Assembly: GCA_963821585.1 (NCBI GenBank) | Contig: CAWGEI010000005.1 | Coordinates: forward strand, 1,302,001 to 1,366,000 | Length of the DNA: 64,000 nt | Direction: 5' to 3' | DNA from: QHVT01 sp963821585 | GTDB taxonomy: Bacteria; Acidobacteriota; Thermoanaerobaculia; Gp7-AA8 | Shown here: positions 46,101-58,100 of the stretch, piece by piece | How positions within the stretch are numbered: position 1 is the stretch's first letter | Layout: each line of letters begins with the position of its first letter | Program-made: the position numbers and the translations under genes | The notes under the pieces: model-generated | The model's input: only the letters and a program-made list of their open reading frames with translations | The model's database searches: none | What the model was told of the DNA's origin: nothing

Positions 46101-49100
46101 GAAGCGCTCGTGATCGCGATGGAAGACAGCGCGGGAGACCGGCGGCTGGTCGCCTATCTCGTCGGAGAATCCCCTGTCGATGCGGAGGAGCTGCGGCGGC
46201 GGCTTGCGGAGCAGCTGCCCGAGTTCATGATCCCCGCCGCGTATGTGCGGCTCGACGGCATTCCGCTCACGGCTCACGGCAAGCTCGATCGCAAGGCATT
46301 GCCGGCGCCGGGCGCCGATGCGTACGCGACACGGGCGTTCGAGGCGCCGGTGGGAGAGGTCGAGTCGATCGTGGCCGCGATCTGGATCGAGTTGCTGCGG
46401 CTCGAGCGCGTCGGACGCCACGACAACTTCTTCGAGCTCGGCGGCCACTCGCTGCTGGCCATCACGCTCATGGAGCGCATGCGCCGCCGCGGCTTGCAGG
46501 CCGACGTGCGCGCGGTGTTCACGAACCCGACCATCGCCGGCCTGGCCGCATCCGCCGCCGGCGCCGTGGCGCCGGTCGAGGTCCCTTCGAATCGCATCCC
46601 GCCGCATTGCAGCGCTCTCACGCCCGACATGCTGCCGCTGACGCGTCTCACGCAAGCCGAGCTCGATCTCGTCGTGGGCACCGTGCCCGGCGGAGCCCGC
46701 AACGTACAGGACATCTATCCGCTGGCGCCGCTGCAGGAGGGCATTCTCTTCCATCACCTGCTGACGTCGGAAGGCGATCCCTATCTGCAGATCGACATCA
46801 TTCGCTTCGACTCGCGCTCGCGTGTCGATGCGTATCTCGCGGCGCTGCAGGCAGTCATCGATCGGCATGACATCCTGCGCTCGTCAGTCGTGTGGGAAGG
46901 TCTGCGGTCGGCGGTGCAGGTCGTGTGGCGCGAGGCCCGGCTGGAAGTCGAAGAGCTCCAGTTGGGAGGGAACGTCTTCGACGAGTTGCGGAACCGCTTT
47001 GGCCCACGTCATTACCGCATTGACGTGCGACGTGCGCCGCTGCTGCGCGCGTGCATCGCATTCGATCCGGCCAATTCCTGCTGGCTGATGGCTTTGATCA
47101 GCCATCACCTGGTGGGAGATCACAGCACCGTCGAGGTGATGCAGTCGGAGATCGAAGCGCATCTCCGGGGCGAAGCGGGTGCGCTCCCTGCGCCACTCCC
47201 GTTCCGCAACTTCGTCGCGCAGACGCGGCTGGGCATCAGCGACGCGGATCACGAGGCGTTCTTCCGCGAAATGCTGGCCGGCGCCGACGAGCCGACCGCG
47301 CCGTTCGGCCTCGTCGAAGCGCGTGGCGATGGCTCGGACATCGAGCACGCGCAGGCGCGGCTCGATGCCACTCTCTCCCGCCGGCTGCGCGAGAGCGCGC
47401 GGCGGCTCGGCGTCAGCGCCGCGACGCTCTGCCACCTCGCGTGGGCACTGGTGCTGGCGCGCTTCTCCGGCCGCGACGACGTCATCTTCGGCACCGTGCT
47501 CTTCGGCCGCATGCAGGCGGGCGAAGGCTCGGATCGGGTGATGGGTCTCTTCATCAACACGCTGCCGGTCCGCTTTCGCATCGACGGCCAGAGCGCGGAG
47601 GCGAGCGTGCGCCGCACGCACGTGGCGATGGGCGATCTGCTCCGTCACGAGCACGCCTCGCTCGGTCTGGCGCAGCGGTGCAGCGCCATTGCGGCGCCGA
47701 CGCCGCTGTTCTCCTCCGTCTTCAACTTCCGCTACAGCGCCGAGGTGACGCAGACGCCGGACGCGCGCGAAGCGTGGAGCGGGATCAAGAACCTCTACAC
47801 CGAAGAGCGCAGCAGCTATCCGCTCGTCCTCTGCGTCGACGATCTGGGGGAAGGCTTCGGCCTGACCGCGCTCGTCCAGAGGCCGATCGAGCCATCGCGC
47901 GTCTGCGACTTCATGGCCACCGCGCTGGAGCGTCTGCTGGAGGCGCTCGAGCACGCTCCCCACATGCCGCTCAGCGCACTCGACGTCATGCCCCCGCGCG
48001 AGCGGCGTCAGTTGCTCGATGAGTGGAACGCCACCGATGCGCCGGTGCCCGGCGACGTCTGCATTCACGAGCTCTTCGAAGCCCACGCCGCTGCAGTTCC
48101 GGCGGAGACGGCGATTCTGCAGGATGGCCGCGGCGTCACGTACGGCGAGCTGAATGCGGACGCGAACCGCCTGGCGCGTCATCTGCGCGTCCTCGGCGTC
48201 GGACCCGATCGCCGCGTCGCCATCTGCATGGAGCGCGGACCGTCGATCGTCACCGCGCTGCTGGCGGTGCTCAAGGCCGGCGGCGGATATGTGCCACTCG
48301 ATCCGTCGTATCCCGCGGAGCGCCTGCAAGCGATGCTCGCGGACAGCGCGCCGGACGTTCTGCTCGTTCACGGCGCGGTCGACGGAGCGATCGCCGAAGC
48401 CGCGCAGGACCTCGCCATCGTCGATCTCGCGCAGCCGCGGGCCTGGTCGCATCAGCCGGCGGACAACCTCGATCGCGGCGCGCTGACACCGTCCCACGCC
48501 GCCTACATCATCTACACCTCCGGATCGACCGGCGTGCCGAAAGGCGTCGTGGTCGAGCACCGGGGCGTCATCAACCTCGTGTACTGGCAGCGCGACACCT
48601 TCGGCGTGCAGCCCGGCCGCCGCGTGGCCCAGCTCTTCTCGTACAGCTTCGACGGTGCCGTCGGCGAAACGTTCATGGCCCTCGGCAACGGCGCCACGCT
48701 GGTGATGCTCGACCGCCGCGAGCTCGAGCCGCAGCGGCTGATGCACACCATCAACGAGCAGCACATCAACGTCGGCGTGTTCGTGCCGTCGCTGCTGAAG
48801 CATCTCGATCCGGCCGATCTGCAGCACGGCGACGCAGTGACGATCGTGTCGGTAGGCGAGGCCTGCCCGAAGGAGCTCGCCCTGCGCTGGTCCGCGCACT
48901 GCCGCTTTCTCAACGGCTATGGCCCGACCGAGTACACCGTCTACTCACACGTCTGGTGTGCGACCGCGGAGAACCTGGCCGCGCATGCGCTCGTGCCCAT
49001 CGGCGCTCCCATTCACAACACGAAGACATACATCCTCGACAGGGAGCTTCGTCCGGTCCCCGCGGGCGTCATCGGCGAGATGTACATCAGCGGCGCCGGC

Positions 49101-52100
49101 ATCGCGCGCGGTTACTGGAATCGTCCGCCGGTCACCGACGAACGTTTCGTCGTCAACCCGTTCTGCACCGAGCGGAAAGTGATCGAGCACGGGCTTCTGA
49201 CGATCGAGGGGGCCGAGGCGGAGATGAAAGCGTTCGAGCGCGACCGTCTCGCCGATCCGACACACATGCCGTCCGCGGCGACGATCACGTTGGAGCCTTC
49301 CGCGGTGATGCGTCTGGTATCGCCGCTCGATGCCGACACGGTCGAGGCCACGCGGCGTTTCGTCGACGCCTACAGGCTCGACGACGCGATCTTCGACGGC
49401 TTCTGCCGCTACATGCTCGAAGGCGCGAACGGCTCCTACGCGTCGCGGGGCCTGAACCTCGAGGTGCTGCAGCGCCTTCTGGGCATCGACGACTTCGCGG
49501 GCCTGCACGGTCTGGATCTCGGCTGTGGCAACGGCGAAGTTCTGGAGACCCTCGCCAAGGCCGGCGCGCGCATCACCGGCTTCGATCTCAGTCCGTTCTT
49601 CGTGCAGCGCGTGCTGCAGCGCGGTCTTGACGCGCGGATGGCCAAAGTCGACGTCGCACCGGAGCGGCTGTCTGACGAACTGCACGTCGAGCCGGGCCTG
49701 CAGGATTTTGTCCTCTCTACGATGCTGCTCGATCGCGTCTCCCGGCCGCGGCACTACATCGCCAACCTCTTCGCGCTGCTCAAACCAGGCGGACGCTTCG
49801 CGCTGCAGACCATCCTGCCGGTCGTGCCCGTCGATGACGGTGACGTCGACGAGCCGATTACGTACACGCCGCTCGAACATCGCATCGTGCCCGGTGTCGA
49901 AGCCGAGGAGGACAAGCGCGCGCTCATTCAGCTGCTGCAGCGGGCCGGCGCGGACGAAGTCCACGTCCGCCGGCTTCCGTACGTCATCGACAGCCGCGAC
50001 GGCGTGCAGCGCTACATGCTCTGGAGCTTCTCCGGCGTGAAGCGTGCGCGGTCCGAGGCCATTGCCTACGACCGTATGTATCGCACCGGCGACCTGGGGC
50101 GCTACCTCGCCGACGGCAGCATCGAGTTCGTCGGACGCAACGACTCGCAGGTGAAGATCCGTGGCTTCCGCATCGAGCTCGGCGAGATCGAAGTGCGCCT
50201 CGTCGAGCATCCGGCTGTGCGCGAAGCGGTCGTGCTGGCCCGCGAGGACCAACCGGGCCAGAAGCGGCTCGTCGCGTATTACGTGGCCGCGGCCGTTGTC
50301 GATGCAGCAGCTCTGCGCCAGTCGCTGGAGTCGCAGTTGCCGGAGTACATGGTGCCGGCCGCATACGTGCGCATGGAAGCGCTGCCGCTCACGCCGGTCG
50401 GCAAGATCGATCGCAACGCGCTGCCGCCGCCGGACGGGGAAGCGTACGCCTCCAGCGTGTACGAAGCCCCGGCGGATGCGCTCGAGAAGCTCGTCGCGCA
50501 GGTGTGGGCCGAGGTGCTCGAGCTTGCGCGGGTCGGGCGTGGAGATCACTTCTTCAAGACCGGCGGCGACTCGCTGCTGGCGGTGCGCGTCACGTGGCGT
50601 TTGCGGCAGGCGCTGCAAGTCGAGGTGGCGCTGACGTCGCTCTTCTCCTATCCGGTCCTTGCCGACTTCGCCCGCGAGCTCTCGAAGCTGACGGAGCCGA
50701 TGTTGCCGCCGATGACGCGGGCCGGCGACGACGAGCGGGGAGTGCTGTCGTTCGAACAGCAGCGCCTGTGGCTCCTGGCGCAGCTCGACGGCGTGAGCGC
50801 CGCGTTTCACATGCAGTTTGCCGTTCGTGTTCTGGGCTCACTCGATGCCGTCGCGCTGCGTCGCGCGCTCGACGATCTCGTCGCCCGGCATGAGTCGTTG
50901 CGGACCACCTTCATTGCCATCGACGGCGTTCCGCGGCAACGCATCGCACCGCCGGAGACGAGTGTGTTCGCCTTGCGCGAGCACGATCTGCGCGGACACG
51001 CGGATGCCGATCGTGAATTTGCAGATCTGGCGGCGGAAGAGCACGGCACGCCGTTCGATCTCCAGCGCGGACCGCTCATTCGCGGCCGGCTCGTACGCCG
51101 CGGAGACGACGACCATACGCTGTTCATCACGCAAAACCACATCGTCTCCGACGGCTGGTCGACGGACGTGCTGCTGCGCGAGCTCAGCGCGTTGTATGGC
51201 GCGTATCGCGCGGGCCGGCCGAATCCGCTGCCGCCGATCGGCTTGCACTATGCCGATTACGCCGCGTGGCAACGGCGCACGTTCGCCGCGGACGCCTTGC
51301 GCGAGCCGGCGGATTACTGGCGAAAGACGCTTGCCGGCGCACCGGCACTGCTCGATTTGCCGACGGATCGGGAGCGTCCCGCGGAGCAGGACCTGTCCGG
51401 CGCGTCGTTCGAGTTTGCGCTCGACGCGCAGCTCACATCCGCGGTTCGTGCATTCAGCGGCGAGCACGGTACGACGATGTTCGTGACGATGGTCGCGAGC
51501 TGGGCGGCGTTGCTGACCCGCCTCTCCGGCCAACCGGAAGTGGTCATCGGCACGCCGGCCGAGAACCGGGACCGCGCGGAGACCGAAGGCATCATCGGCT
51601 TCTTCGTCAATTCACTTGCGCTCCGCATCGACGTAGCCGCGAATCCCACCGTAGGCGAGCTGCTCGAGCACGTGCAAGCCCGGACGCTCGACGCGCAACG
51701 CCATCAGATCCCGCTGGAACAGGTCGTCGAGGTCGTCAATCCGGTGCGGAGCCTCGCGCACGGCCCGCTCTTTCAGGTGATGTTGACGTGGGAGACCGCG
51801 CTCCGCGGCTCGCTGGACCTTCCCGGTCTCGCGATCGCACCGGTGCAGAGACTCGAGCCGGGTGCGGCGCCGACGCTGTTCGATCTGTCGCTGGCCCTTG
51901 TCGATAAAGGCGAGACCATCTCCTGCGTCGTCGATTATGCGGACGCGCTCTTCGACCGGTCCACCGTGGAGCGGTACTTCCGCCACTGGCGCACGCTGCT
52001 GGCGGCGATGGTCGCGGATCCTGACGCGGGCCATGCGGCTGTCGACCGTCTGCCGCTGCTGACCATGGAAGAGCAGCGCGCGATGGTCGCGCAACCCGAT

Positions 52101-55100
52101 GACCTGCGCGAGCCGTCGCGGACTCTGCACGGCCGTTTCGAGGCGCAGGTCACGCGAACGCCGCACGCGATCGCGGTGATTCACGAGCATCGCCAGGTCG
52201 GCTACGCCGAGCTCAACGCGCGCGCGAATCGCCTCGCCCGCCATCTGCACACCCTCGGCGTCACGCGCGATGCACGCGTGGCCGTCTGCGCCGCGCGCGG
52301 CATCGACGCGATCGTCGCGCTGCTGGCGGTCCTGAAAGCCGGCGGCGCGTACGTGCCGCTCGACCCGGGCTCACCGTCAGGGCGTTTGCAAACTCTGCTC
52401 GCGGATTGCGCGCCCGTGGCCGTCTTGACGCAGCGTGCCTACGCGAGTGCGATTCGCCGCGCGGACGACTTTCCGGCCGTCGAGCTCGACGCCGAGTCGT
52501 GGTCCGGACAGACCGCGTCGAACCTCGACCTCGACGTCGCGCCCGACGCGCTCGCGTACGTGATCTACACCTCCGGCTCCACCGGCACGCCGAAAGGGGT
52601 GCTCATCGAGCACCGCGCGGTCTGCGGTCAGCTCGACGCGATCGCGGACCTGTGGGACCTCACGGAGCGCGATCGCGTGCTGCAGTTCGCCCCGCTGACG
52701 TTCGACGTCTCCGTCGAGGAGATCTTCAGCGCGTTGCTTTCGGGCGCCGCGCTCGTCCTGCGCACCGACGCGTGGGTGGCCACGCCGCGGGAATTCTGGC
52801 AGCACTGCCGCGAGGCCGGCGTGACACACATCGACGTTCCGTCGCGCTTCTGGCAACTCCTGGCCAAAGACGACGAGCCCATCCCCGCCTCCGTCCGCAA
52901 GGTCTTCACCGGCGGTGAGCTCGGCGACGACGCCGCGTTCGCCGCATGGCTCGCCCGCGATGGGCATCCACAACTGTTTCATTGCTACGGTCCGACCGAG
53001 GCGACCATCAATGCCACCGTGTACCAGCCGGTGCCGGGCAACAGCAGCGCGCGCGTCATCGGCCGTCCGCTGGCCGGCACGCGCATCTATCTGCTCGATG
53101 CGCACCGGCAGCCGGTGCCGCTCGGCGTCGCCGGTGAGCTCTGGATCGGTGGCGACTGCCTCGCGCGCGGCTATCTCCATCGTCCTGAGCTCACCGCGGA
53201 GCGATTCCTGCGCGATCCTTTCGTTTCAGACACAGCAGCCCGCATGTACCGCAGCGGCGATCTGGCCCGCCGCCGCGCCGACGGCACGCTCGAATTCCTC
53301 GGCCGTAACGACGACCAGATCAAGATCCGCGGGTTCCGCGTGGAGCTCGGCGAGATCGAAGCGCGGCTCGCCGAGCACCCGCACGTCGCCGAAGCCGCGG
53401 TTGCCGCGATCGACGAAGGCGGCGATACGCGCCTCATCGCCTACGTGGTTCCGGCGTCGGCGTTCGACGGCGCGGAGCTGCGGCGGCACCTCGAGGCACT
53501 GCTGCCCGACTTCATGATTCCGGCCAGCTATGTGCGTCTCGATGCGCTGCCTCTCACGCCGAGCGGCAAACTCGATCGCAAGGCCCTGCCGTCGCCCGAT
53601 CGGGCGACTCCCGCGGTCCGCACGGTCGAGGCACCGATGGGCGAGATCGAGATGGTGGTGGCGCAGATCTGGGCCGAGCTTCTCCATCTCGATCGCGTCA
53701 GCCGAGGCGATCACTTCTTCGACCTCGGCGGCCACTCGCTGGTGGCCATCCAGGTGCTCTCGCGCATCCGCCAACGCCTCGGCATCGAGGTCCATCGCAA
53801 CGCCCTCTTCGCGCATCCCGTGCTGCACGAGTTTGCCCGCGAGATCGCGGCATCGGTGCGCAGCACGCCGCCCGCGATCCTGCCGGCGGGTGGCGATGAC
53901 CGGAGCGCGCTGTCGTTCGCACAGCAACGACTCTGGTTTCTGTCGCAGATGGACGGTGCGGGCGCGATCTACTTCATGCCGTACGGCGTGCGCCTCCTGG
54001 GCGCGCTCGACACCGGCGCGCTGCGACGGGCACTGGATCGGCTGGTGGCGCGGCACGAGAGTCTGCGGACCACGTTCATCGCCGTGGCCGGCATCCCGCG
54101 GCAGCGGATCGCCGCCGCGGATGCCAGCCACTTCGCCCTCGCCGAAGACGATCTCCGAGGGCATGCCAATGGTGACGCCGAAGTAGCGCGCATTGCGGAA
54201 GAGGAAACACGCCTGCCGTTCGATCTCGAGCATGGGCCGCTCATTCGCGGCCGGCTGTTGCAGCAGGGCGATGAGGACTTCACGCTGCTCATCACCCAGC
54301 ACCACATCATCTCCGACGGCTGGTCCACCGGGGTGTTGCTGTCCGAACTGAGCGCGCTGTACACCGCGTTCGTCGAGGCCAGGCCGGATCCGCTCCAACC
54401 GCTGACGCTGCAGTACGCCGACTACGGCGCGTGGCAGCGCAGGTGGATGAGCGGCGACAGGATGCGAGAGCAGGCCGGGTACTGGGCCACGGCCATGAAG
54501 GATGCGCCGGCGCTGCTGGAGTTGCCGGCGGATCATGCGCGTCCCGCAAAGCAGAATCATCAGGGCTCGACGGTCCCCGTTCAGCTCGACGAGTCGCTGA
54601 GCCGTGCCCTGCGGGCACTCAGTCAGCGCCATGGCACGACGCTGTTCATGACCATGCTGGCCTCGTGGGCAGCGCTGCTGTCGCGCCTCTCGGGCCAGTG
54701 CGATCTGGTGATCGGCACGCCGTCCGCGAACCGTGAACGGGCCGAGATCGAAGGACTGGTCGGCTTCTTCGTCAACACGCTGGCGTTGCGCATCGACCTC
54801 TCCGGCTCACCGAGCGTTACTGAGTTGCTGGGGCGCGTGAAGGTGCGGGCCTTGGCGGCACAGCAGCACCAGGACATCCCGTTCGAACAGGTGGTCGAGC
54901 TCGTGCGCCCCGCGCGCAGCCTGGCCCACAGCCCGCTCTTCCAGGTGCTTTTCGCGTGGGGAGACGCCGCCGATGAACCGCTCGCGCTCCCCGGTCTCAC
55001 GGTCATGCCGGGCGCGCCGGTGCCGAATACCACCGCGAAGTTCGATCTGTCGCTGTCGCTGGGCGAAGCCGGCGAGACGATTACGGGTGTCATCGAATAT

Positions 55101-58100
55101 GCGACGTCGCTGTTCGAGCGGGACACCATCGAGCGGTACCTCGGCAGTTGGCGAACGCTGCTCGAAGCGATGGCGGCGAACGACGAACAGGCCGTCGAGA
55201 CGCTGCCGCTGCTCACGGCGGAAGAACAGCAACAACTGCTGCAGGGGTGGAACGGGACGTCCACGGATTACCGGGCCGAATCGTGTCTGCAGGCGCTCTT
55301 CGAAGAGCAGGTGACGAAAAACGCAGAGGCTGTCGCTATCGTGCAGGGGGCGCGCGCGCTGACGTACGCCGAGCTGAACTCGCGTGCCAATGCCTGTGCG
55401 CACACGCTGCAAGTGTGCGGAGTGGGAATCGGCGACCGCGTGGCCATCCTGCTGGATCGCTCGATCGAGCTGGTGGTGGCCGAACTGGCCATCGTGAAGT
55501 GCGGCGCCGCGTATGTGCCGCTCGACCCGACGTTTCCGCAGGAGCGCCTGGCGTTCCTGATGGCGGACAGCGGCGCGAAGGCCGTGATCGCCGATCGGGA
55601 GGTTTGTTTCGAAGGGGTCACGCGCCTCGACGTGTACGCAGACGGCTCGATCGAGAACCTCGGCGTATCCGTGGACAGCGCATCCCTGGCGTACGTGATG
55701 TACACGTCCGGCTCGACCGGACAGCCGAAGGGAGTGATGGTGCCGCACGGTGCGGTGCAGCGGCTGGTGCTGAACAACGGCTACGCCGAACTGCGCGCCG
55801 GGGATCGCGTGGCGCTCTCCTCCAATCCCGCCTTCGACGCCACGACGTTCGAAGTGTGGGCTCCGCTGCTCAACGGCTGCGCGATCGTGGTCATCGAGCG
55901 CAATGCGCTGCTCGATCCGAGGAGATTCCGCGAGGCGTTGCTCGATCACGGGGTGACGGTGCTGTGGATGACGGTCGGCCTGTTCAATCAATACGTGCAA
56001 TCCGGTGAGTTGGAAGATGCCTTTGCCGCGCTGCGCTATCTGATCGTCGGCGGCGACGCGCTCGACGCGACGGTCATCGCCCGCGTGCTGAGGGGCCGTG
56101 CGCCGCAGCATCTGGTCAACGGCTACGGCCCGACCGAGAGCACGACATTCGCCATCACGCACGAGATCCGCGAGGTGGCGCCCGGAGCGAGGAGCATCCC
56201 CATCGGCCGCCCGATCGCGAACACGCGGGTGTACTTGCTGGACGAACGGATGGAGCCGGTGCCGATCGGCATGGCGGGCGAGATCTACATCGGAGGGGCC
56301 GGGGTGGCCTTGGGGTACCTCAATCGTCCGGAGCTGACGCGGGAGCGGTTCCTGGCCGATCCGTTCGCCGCTGATGGAGCGCGCATGTACAAGACCGGCG
56401 ATCTGGCGCGCCGGCGCGCCGATGGCGTGATCGAGTTTCTGGGACGCAACGATGCTCAGGTCAAGATCCGGGGCTTCCGCGTCGAGCCCGGCGAGATCGA
56501 AGCGCGGCTGCTCGAATGCCCAGGCGTGCGCGAGGCCGTGGTCGTGGGGCGCCAGGAGCACGGCGAGCGCCACCTCATCGCCTACGTCGTAGGCGACGAA
56601 GTCGATGCCCACTCGCTGCTCAGTCATCTTTCCGAACGGCTGCCGGAGTTCATGCTGCCGTTCGCATTCGTGGTGCTCGAACACCTGCCGCTCACCGCAA
56701 ACGGCAAGGTCGATCGCAATGCGCTTCCGGCGCCCGACGCCGACACCTCCGCTGCATACGAGGCACCGGTCGGTCCGATCGAGAGCGCGATTGCGAAAAT
56801 CTGGACCACGCTCCTGCGCATCGAGCGCGTCGGCCGCCGCGACGATTTCTTTGCCATCGGCGGTCACTCGCTGCTGGCCGTGCAGCTCATCTCGCGCCTG
56901 CGGCAGGTCTTCTCCGTGGAAGTCGCGCTCACCACGCTTTTCGCGCGCCCCGTGCTCATGGACCTCGCGCAGAGCGTGGCCGATGCGGCACGCACGACGC
57001 TCCCGCCGGTCACGCCCGTCGACGGCGAAGAGCGCCTGGCGCTGTCGTTCGCACAGCAGAGGCTCTGGTTCCTTTCCCAACTCGACGGCGCGGATGCGGT
57101 CTACAACGTGCCGTTCGGGCTGCGCCTCATCGGCGCGCTCGATCGCGATGCCCTGCGCGCGTCATTCGATGCGCTCGTCGCACGGCATGAAGCGCTGCGA
57201 ACCACGTTTACGCAACTCGACGGACAGCCGCGGCAGCGCATCGCCGCGGACGGGATCTTCACGCTGATCGAGCACGATCTCTCGAACGTCGAGGATGCGG
57301 GCACGGAGTTGGAGCGGCTGCGCAGCGAAGAGGCTGGTGCGCCGTTCGATCTCGAGCAGGGCCCGCTGTTCCGCGGACGGCTCGTTCGCCTGCGGGAAGA
57401 CGAGCACGCCCTGTTCCTCACGCTGCACCACATCGTCGCGGACGGCTGGTCGATCGGCGTGCTGCTGCGCGAGTGGGCCGCCTTGTACAACTCCGAGGAA
57501 CTGCCGCCGCTGGTTGTGCAGTACGCCGACTACGCAGCCTGGCAGCGTCGCTGGATCGCCGGCGACGTGTTGCAGCAGCAGGCCGCGTTCTGGACGCGCA
57601 CGTTGCGGGAAGCGCCGGCGCAGCTCGATCTGCCAACCGATCGTCCGCGGCCCGTGCAGCAGGATCATGCCGGCGCATCGTTCGATGTGTTCTTCGATGC
57701 GGACCTCTCGAGCGGCATCAGGGACCTGAGCCAACGGCACGGCACCACGCTCTTCATGACACTGCTCGCCAGCTGGGCCGTCATTCTGGCGCGGCTCTCG
57801 GGTCAGGACGAAGTCGTGATCGGCGCTCCCACCGCCAATCGCGGCCGCGCGGAGGTCGAAGGGTTGATCGGCTTCTTCGTGAATACGCTGGCACTGCGCG
57901 TCGATCTCTCCGATGCACCGACCGTCGCGCAACTGCAGGCACGGGTGAGAGAGCAGGTCCTCGCCGCACAGCAGAACCAGGACATCCCATTCGAGAAGGT
58001 CGTCGAGCTCGTGCGGCCGGAGCGCAGCCTCGGGCGCAATCCACTCTTCCAGACCACCGTCTCGTGGCATCACGCGTCCGCTGAGCCGCTCCACCTGGCC

